A stretch of DNA of 21,739 nt from DASXBA01 sp046729895 (GTDB taxonomy: Bacteria > Actinomycetota > Thermoleophilia > Solirubrobacterales > Thermoleophilaceae). The stretch spans positions 1 through 21,739 of the forward strand of contig JBKPHP010000182.1 of the NCBI GenBank assembly GCA_046729895.1, read 5' to 3'. The notes below the pieces were generated by a model. The model was not told the DNA's origin, made no database searches, and worked only from the letters and a program-made list of their open reading frames with translations. Shown here piece by piece: positions 20,423 through 21,739 of the stretch. Both the position numbers and the translations under genes were made by a program. Numbering within the stretch: position 1 is the stretch's first letter; each line of letters begins with the position of its first letter.

Positions 20423-21739
20423 CGGGAGGCCTCCGCAGGCGCCGCCACCCGGTCGACGCTCCCCAGCCCGGCCTGGATGACCGGGCTCTGCGGCCGGCCG
20501 ATCCTCGCCGTGGTCCAGTCGGTGAGCACCTTCAGGCGCCGGCCCACCCCGCCGCCGAGGTAGTACAGGTGCACACCGAGATAGGTGAGAAAGGCGATGC
20601 GCCCGGACAGCTTGAGGCCCCTGACCTCACAGATGGCCTTGCCCCGCCCGATGACGGCCAGGGCTCCCTTGTCGAAGTAGCGGAACGGCGTGGAGGCTCC
20701 AGGCTGGCCGCCGCGGATGGCCTTCGCCACGTGGCGAGCCTGCTGTATCGCCACGGTCGCGAGCCCGGGTAGCGGCCTGCCGCCGGGTCCCTGCAGAGAA
20801 GTCATGTCACCGATCGCCGAGATCTCGGGATGGCCGGCCACCGTCAGGTCGGGGGCAACCTCGATGCGCCCGGCACGGTCCGTGCTCGCGCCGGTGGCCT
20901 TGGCCAGCGTCTCGCTCAGCGGCGCAGCGCGAACCCCCGCCGCCCAGATGACCGTCCTCGCGTCGATACGCTCGGTAGTCCCCCCGGCCTCGACCGTCAC
21001 GCCGCGTTCGTCGATCCCGGTGGCGCGGGCGCCCTCGCGCACGGTCACGCCCAGTTCCTCCAGGTAGCGGCCGGCCTTGGCCGACAGCTTCTTGCTGAAG
21101 GCGGGGACAACGCGGTCGCCGGCGTCGAGCAGGATCACCCGAGCGTCGGCGGGTTCGATCCGGTTGAACGTGTGCGTGCGGAAGTGCTGGGCGATTACCC
21201 CCAGGCTCCCCGACACCTCCACGCCGGTGGCCCCGCCGCCGACGACGACGAAGGTCAGCCACTCCCGGCGGGACGCCTCGTCATCCGCCCGATCGGCCTG
21301 CTCGAACGCGCCATAGATGCGGTTGCGCAGGTCGACGGCGTTGCGGAGCGTCTTCAGGTCGTAGGTGACGTCCGCCCATTCGTCGTGCCCGAAGTAGGAC
21401 GTTCGCGCGCCGCAAGCGACGATCAAGGTGTCGTAGTCGAGCCGCTCGCCCCGGTCGAGGATCACCTGCCGCCGCTCGGGGTCCACGCCGGTGACCTCCG
21501 CCATGCGGAACTTGGTGTTCGGGCTGCGCTTCAGCGCCATCCGGATCGCCGCCGCGCACTCGCCCTCCGATATGCCTCCGGCCGCGAGCTGATAGAGGAG
21601 CGGCTGGAACAAGTGGTGGTTCGTCCGGTCGACCAGCGTCACGTCGACGTCGGCGGCCTTGAGCTCCTGCGCGGCTGCCAGGCCGCCGAAGCCGCCGCCG
21701 ACGATCACCACGCGGCGCCGGTTGGGATCGGCCTCAGGC
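20395..21739 (-). CDS. ndh: Type II NADH:quinone oxidoreductase (partial, start lies outside the window)
   Basis: A FAD-dependent NADH dehydrogenase that feeds electrons from NADH to membrane quinone without pumping protons. The first Rossmann motif VIVGGGFGGLAAA is for FAD and VVVGGGATGVE (about 155-164 from the GTG at 21711) is for NADH; AIGDM is the FAD-contacting GD motif, and VAIQQARHVA resembles the quinone-site AxQQ. The C-terminal LTYLGVHLYYLGGGVGRRL segment fits the amphipathic membrane anchor of the family. The frame stays open to the edge of the window (PEADPNRRR precedes VVIVGGG), so the true start is probably just beyond 21739 rather than the GTG at 21711. The end overlaps cydA by 28 bases, so NADH oxidation and oxygen reduction are transcriptionally and translationally linked. 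Confidence 0.9.
   Translation of the reverse strand, partial: PEADPNRRRVVIVGGGFGGLAAAQELKAADVDVTLVDRTNHHLFQPLLYQLAAGGISEGECAAAIRMALKRSPNTKFRMAEVTGVDPERRQVILDRGERLDYDTLIVACGARTSYFGHDEWADVTYDLKTLRNAVDLRNRIYGAFEQADRADDEASRREWLTFVVVGGGATGVEVSGSLGVIAQHFRTHTFNRIEPADARVILLDAGDRVVPAFSKKLSAKAGRYLEELGVTVREGARATGIDERGVTVEAGGTTERIDARTVIWAAGVRAAPLSETLAKATGASTDRAGRIEVAPDLTVAGHPEISAIGDMTSLQGPGGRPLPGLATVAIQQARHVAKAIRGGQPGASTPFRYFDKGALAVIGRGKAICEVRGLKLSGRIAFLTYLGVHLYYLGGGVGRRLKVLTDWTTARIGRPQSPVIQAGLGSVDRVAAPAEASRWEPTTSSH

Noticed and set aside
1..21739. Mobile element, CRISPR array, tRNA or rRNA
   Set aside because: No transposase or integrase, no regularly spaced repeats and no recognisable RNA gene were seen on either strand.

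Overview
The window reads as a high-GC chromosome segment from an actinomycete-type bacterium (Actinomycetota). Third codon positions are rich in G and C, several starts are GTG or TTG, and many protein families are typical of this phylum (DUF2252, DUF7144, DUF6325, SHOCT, 4-TM holin-like/phosphodiesterase fusion, GAP family, DUF389). A Thermoleophilia-like lineage (Solirubrobacterales/Gaiellales) is my best guess, but that is an inference from gene content. No rRNA, tRNA, CRISPR array, transposase or phage structural gene is visible, and no intergenic stretch exceeds about 205 bases.

Layout. 48-1493 (-): DUF2252 kinase-fold protein with a perfect hairpin against its start codon. 1698-4751 (+): DUF7144 membrane protein, a helical-repeat protein, an RDD membrane protein and a CPA2-type cation/proton antiporter. 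4797-5081 (-): small conserved hypothetical. 5225-8041 (+): DUF6325, SHOCT and a 4-TM/phosphodiesterase fusion. 8031-8672 (-): GAP-family membrane protein gene broken by an in-frame TGA and lacking a normal start codon. 8764-9948 (+): AI-2E family permease. 10003-11415 (-): glutamate decarboxylase. 11565-12011 (+): conserved hypothetical, probably leaderless. 12008-13630 (-): DUF389 protein followed by a channel-like membrane protein. 13762-15050 (+): cyclase/formamidase-type metal hydrolase coupled to a miniature DUF389 relative. 15064-21739 (-): a tightly overlapping run consisting of type II NADH dehydrogenase, cydA, cydB, an aldose 1-epimerase-like protein, a CLC chloride channel gene carrying two lesions, and a two-TM-type potassium channel.

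How it fits together. The right end encodes a short respiratory chain (NADH to quinone by NDH-2, quinol to oxygen by cytochrome bd) whose reading frames overlap with those of anion and potassium channels, so respiration and charge/ion balance are probably co-transcribed. The rest is dominated by membrane transport and pH or envelope stress functions (antiporter, glutamate decarboxylase, DUF389, AI-2E, GAP). The whole looks like a chromosomal stress and ion-homeostasis neighbourhood rather than a mobile element.

The observations most worth checking are: (1) the two broken membrane genes, both interrupted by TGA where the frame continues perfectly, one also with an extra base in a TTT run; (2) a recurring TANNNT motif 6-7 bases before start codons, suggesting leaderless transcripts; (3) a DUF389 relative that seems to have lost its central membrane core; (4) a channel-like protein whose selectivity-filter region is replaced. 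I did not find a clearly new multi-gene system such as a defence island.
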